A DNA stretch of 6,106 nucleotides from PVC group bacterium (lineage in GTDB: Bacteria; Verrucomicrobiota; Kiritimatiellia; SS1-B-03-39; UBA6053). The position numbers and the translations under genes are program-made. Shown here in pieces: positions 5,993 to 6,106 of the stretch (within the stretch, counting starts at the first letter, position 1; every line of letters starts with the position of its first letter). The stretch is from positions 1 to 6,106 of the forward strand of contig PXAS01000160.1 in the NCBI GenBank assembly GCA_003565815.1. Reading direction: 5' to 3'. The notes beneath the pieces were generated by a model, which saw only the letters and a program-made list of their open reading frames with translations, searched no databases and was not told the DNA's origin.

Positions 5993-6021
5993 AAAAAGCC
6001 TTCGGGGGAGACCGAACGCTT
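5993..6021 (-). terminator. Intrinsic terminator-like hairpin with U5 run
   Basis: On the minus strand AAGC (6021-6018) pairs with GCTT (5999-5996), a single G/G mismatch follows, and TTCGG (6016-6012) pairs with CCGAA (6005-6001). The loop is TCTCCC and the T-run is at 5997-5993. This is a plausible Rho-independent terminator for whatever is transcribed from beyond the right edge. It would insulate that unit from the rpsP promoter about 165 bases downstream. Confidence 0.55.
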
Positions 6022-6035
6022 GATCTCACGCCGCC

Positions 6036-6096
6036 TTCCGAGCTTTCGGGGGGATTGCACCATCAGAAGATGCGTTGACCCCCCGAAAACTCGAAA
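6036..6096 (-). other. 18-bp RNA-like stem-loop, possible small RNA or structured 3' end
   Basis: Arms 6036-6053 and 6079-6096 pair over 18 consecutive positions as minus-strand RNA: 16 Watson-Crick pairs and two G-U pairs (6038 with 6094; 6043 with 6089), with six consecutive G-C pairs closing the loop. Read as plus-strand RNA the same two positions are C-A mismatches, so the signal points to minus-strand transcription. The 25-base loop (6054-6078) holds an inner 4-bp stem (CATC/GATG) closed by four bases. No T-run follows, so it is not itself a terminator; the terminator-like hairpin follows 14 bases later. It may be part of a small RNA or the 3' end of a gene whose remainder is beyond the edge. 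I do not recognise SRP RNA, tmRNA, RNase P RNA or a tRNA in it. Confidence 0.5.
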
Positions 6097-6106
6097 TCCG
6101 ACGCAA

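Larger units (their letters stand above)
5781..6106. other. Non-coding stretch upstream of rpsP
   Basis: About 370 bases between the rpsP start and the right edge contain no convincing gene. The longest open frame (minus strand, edge to 5839) gives an Arg/Ser/Thr/Pro-rich sequence with no family features and runs through the terminator-like hairpin. Beside the rpsP promoter and leader dyad, I see a 10-bp palindrome GGTGCGCACC (5857-5866), a dyad CATGA-A-TCATG (5931-5941), arms TTTCGC/GCGAAA (5945-5950 and 5961-5966), and the terminator and long stem listed separately. The density of dyads suggests structured RNA or regulatory DNA. Confidence 0.5.

Noticed and set aside
5839..6063. Small minus-strand open frame (74 codons) upstream of rpsP
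   Set aside because: Its ATG lies in the loop of the long stem without a properly spaced ribosome-binding site, it reads through the terminator-like hairpin, and its Arg/Ser/Thr/Pro-rich product matches nothing.
5840..6106. Possible tmRNA, SRP RNA, RNase P RNA or tRNA in the non-coding stretch
   Set aside because: I found no tag-peptide frame ending in ALAA-type residues, no T-loop with a matching stem, no GGAAGGAAGC-like SRP tetraloop region, and no conserved RNase P cores on either strand.

Overview
The window comes from a moderately GC-rich bacterial genome and has two convergent gene blocks plus one compact non-coding stretch. A Gram-negative host is indicated by a secreted protein with an outer-membrane beta-barrel C-terminus (last residue Trp). 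The mix of ribosomal, tRNA-modification and Na+-pump genes, and the divergent form of the OadA-type subunit, would fit an anaerobic or fermentative lineage such as Verrucomicrobiota/PVC-related bacteria. That placement is a low-confidence impression.

Left block (plus strand, 3-928): the 3' part of a small heavy-metal-associated (HMA, CxxC) domain protein overlaps by four bases (ATGA) with a gene for a predicted outer-membrane beta-barrel protein of unknown function. The block ends in a short convergent intergenic region (929-984) that holds an imperfect stem-loop.

Main block (minus strand, 5732 down to 985): six co-directional genes with short gaps, read as one probable operon: rpsP (S16), khpA (KH-domain RNA-binding protein), trmD (tRNA m1G37 methyltransferase), oadG, oadB and oadA (gamma, beta and alpha subunits of a biotin-dependent Na+-pumping decarboxylase, most likely oxaloacetate decarboxylase). 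The usual rpsP neighbourhood also has rimM before trmD and rplS after it. Both are absent here, and the Na+-pump genes sit where rplS would be. All six residues I could map from studied OadB proteins (D147, Y173, N317, G321, S326, R333) are present, so the pump looks functional.

Right end (5733-6106): a promoter-like pair and a leader dyad precede rpsP. Further upstream lie an intrinsic-terminator-like hairpin with a U5 run (5993-6021) and an 18-bp stem (6036-6096). The stem is continuous only when read as minus-strand RNA, because its two imperfect pairs are G-U on that strand and C-A on the other. Together they look like the 3' part of a structured small RNA, or the structured 3' end of an upstream gene. 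This is the least explained part of the window.
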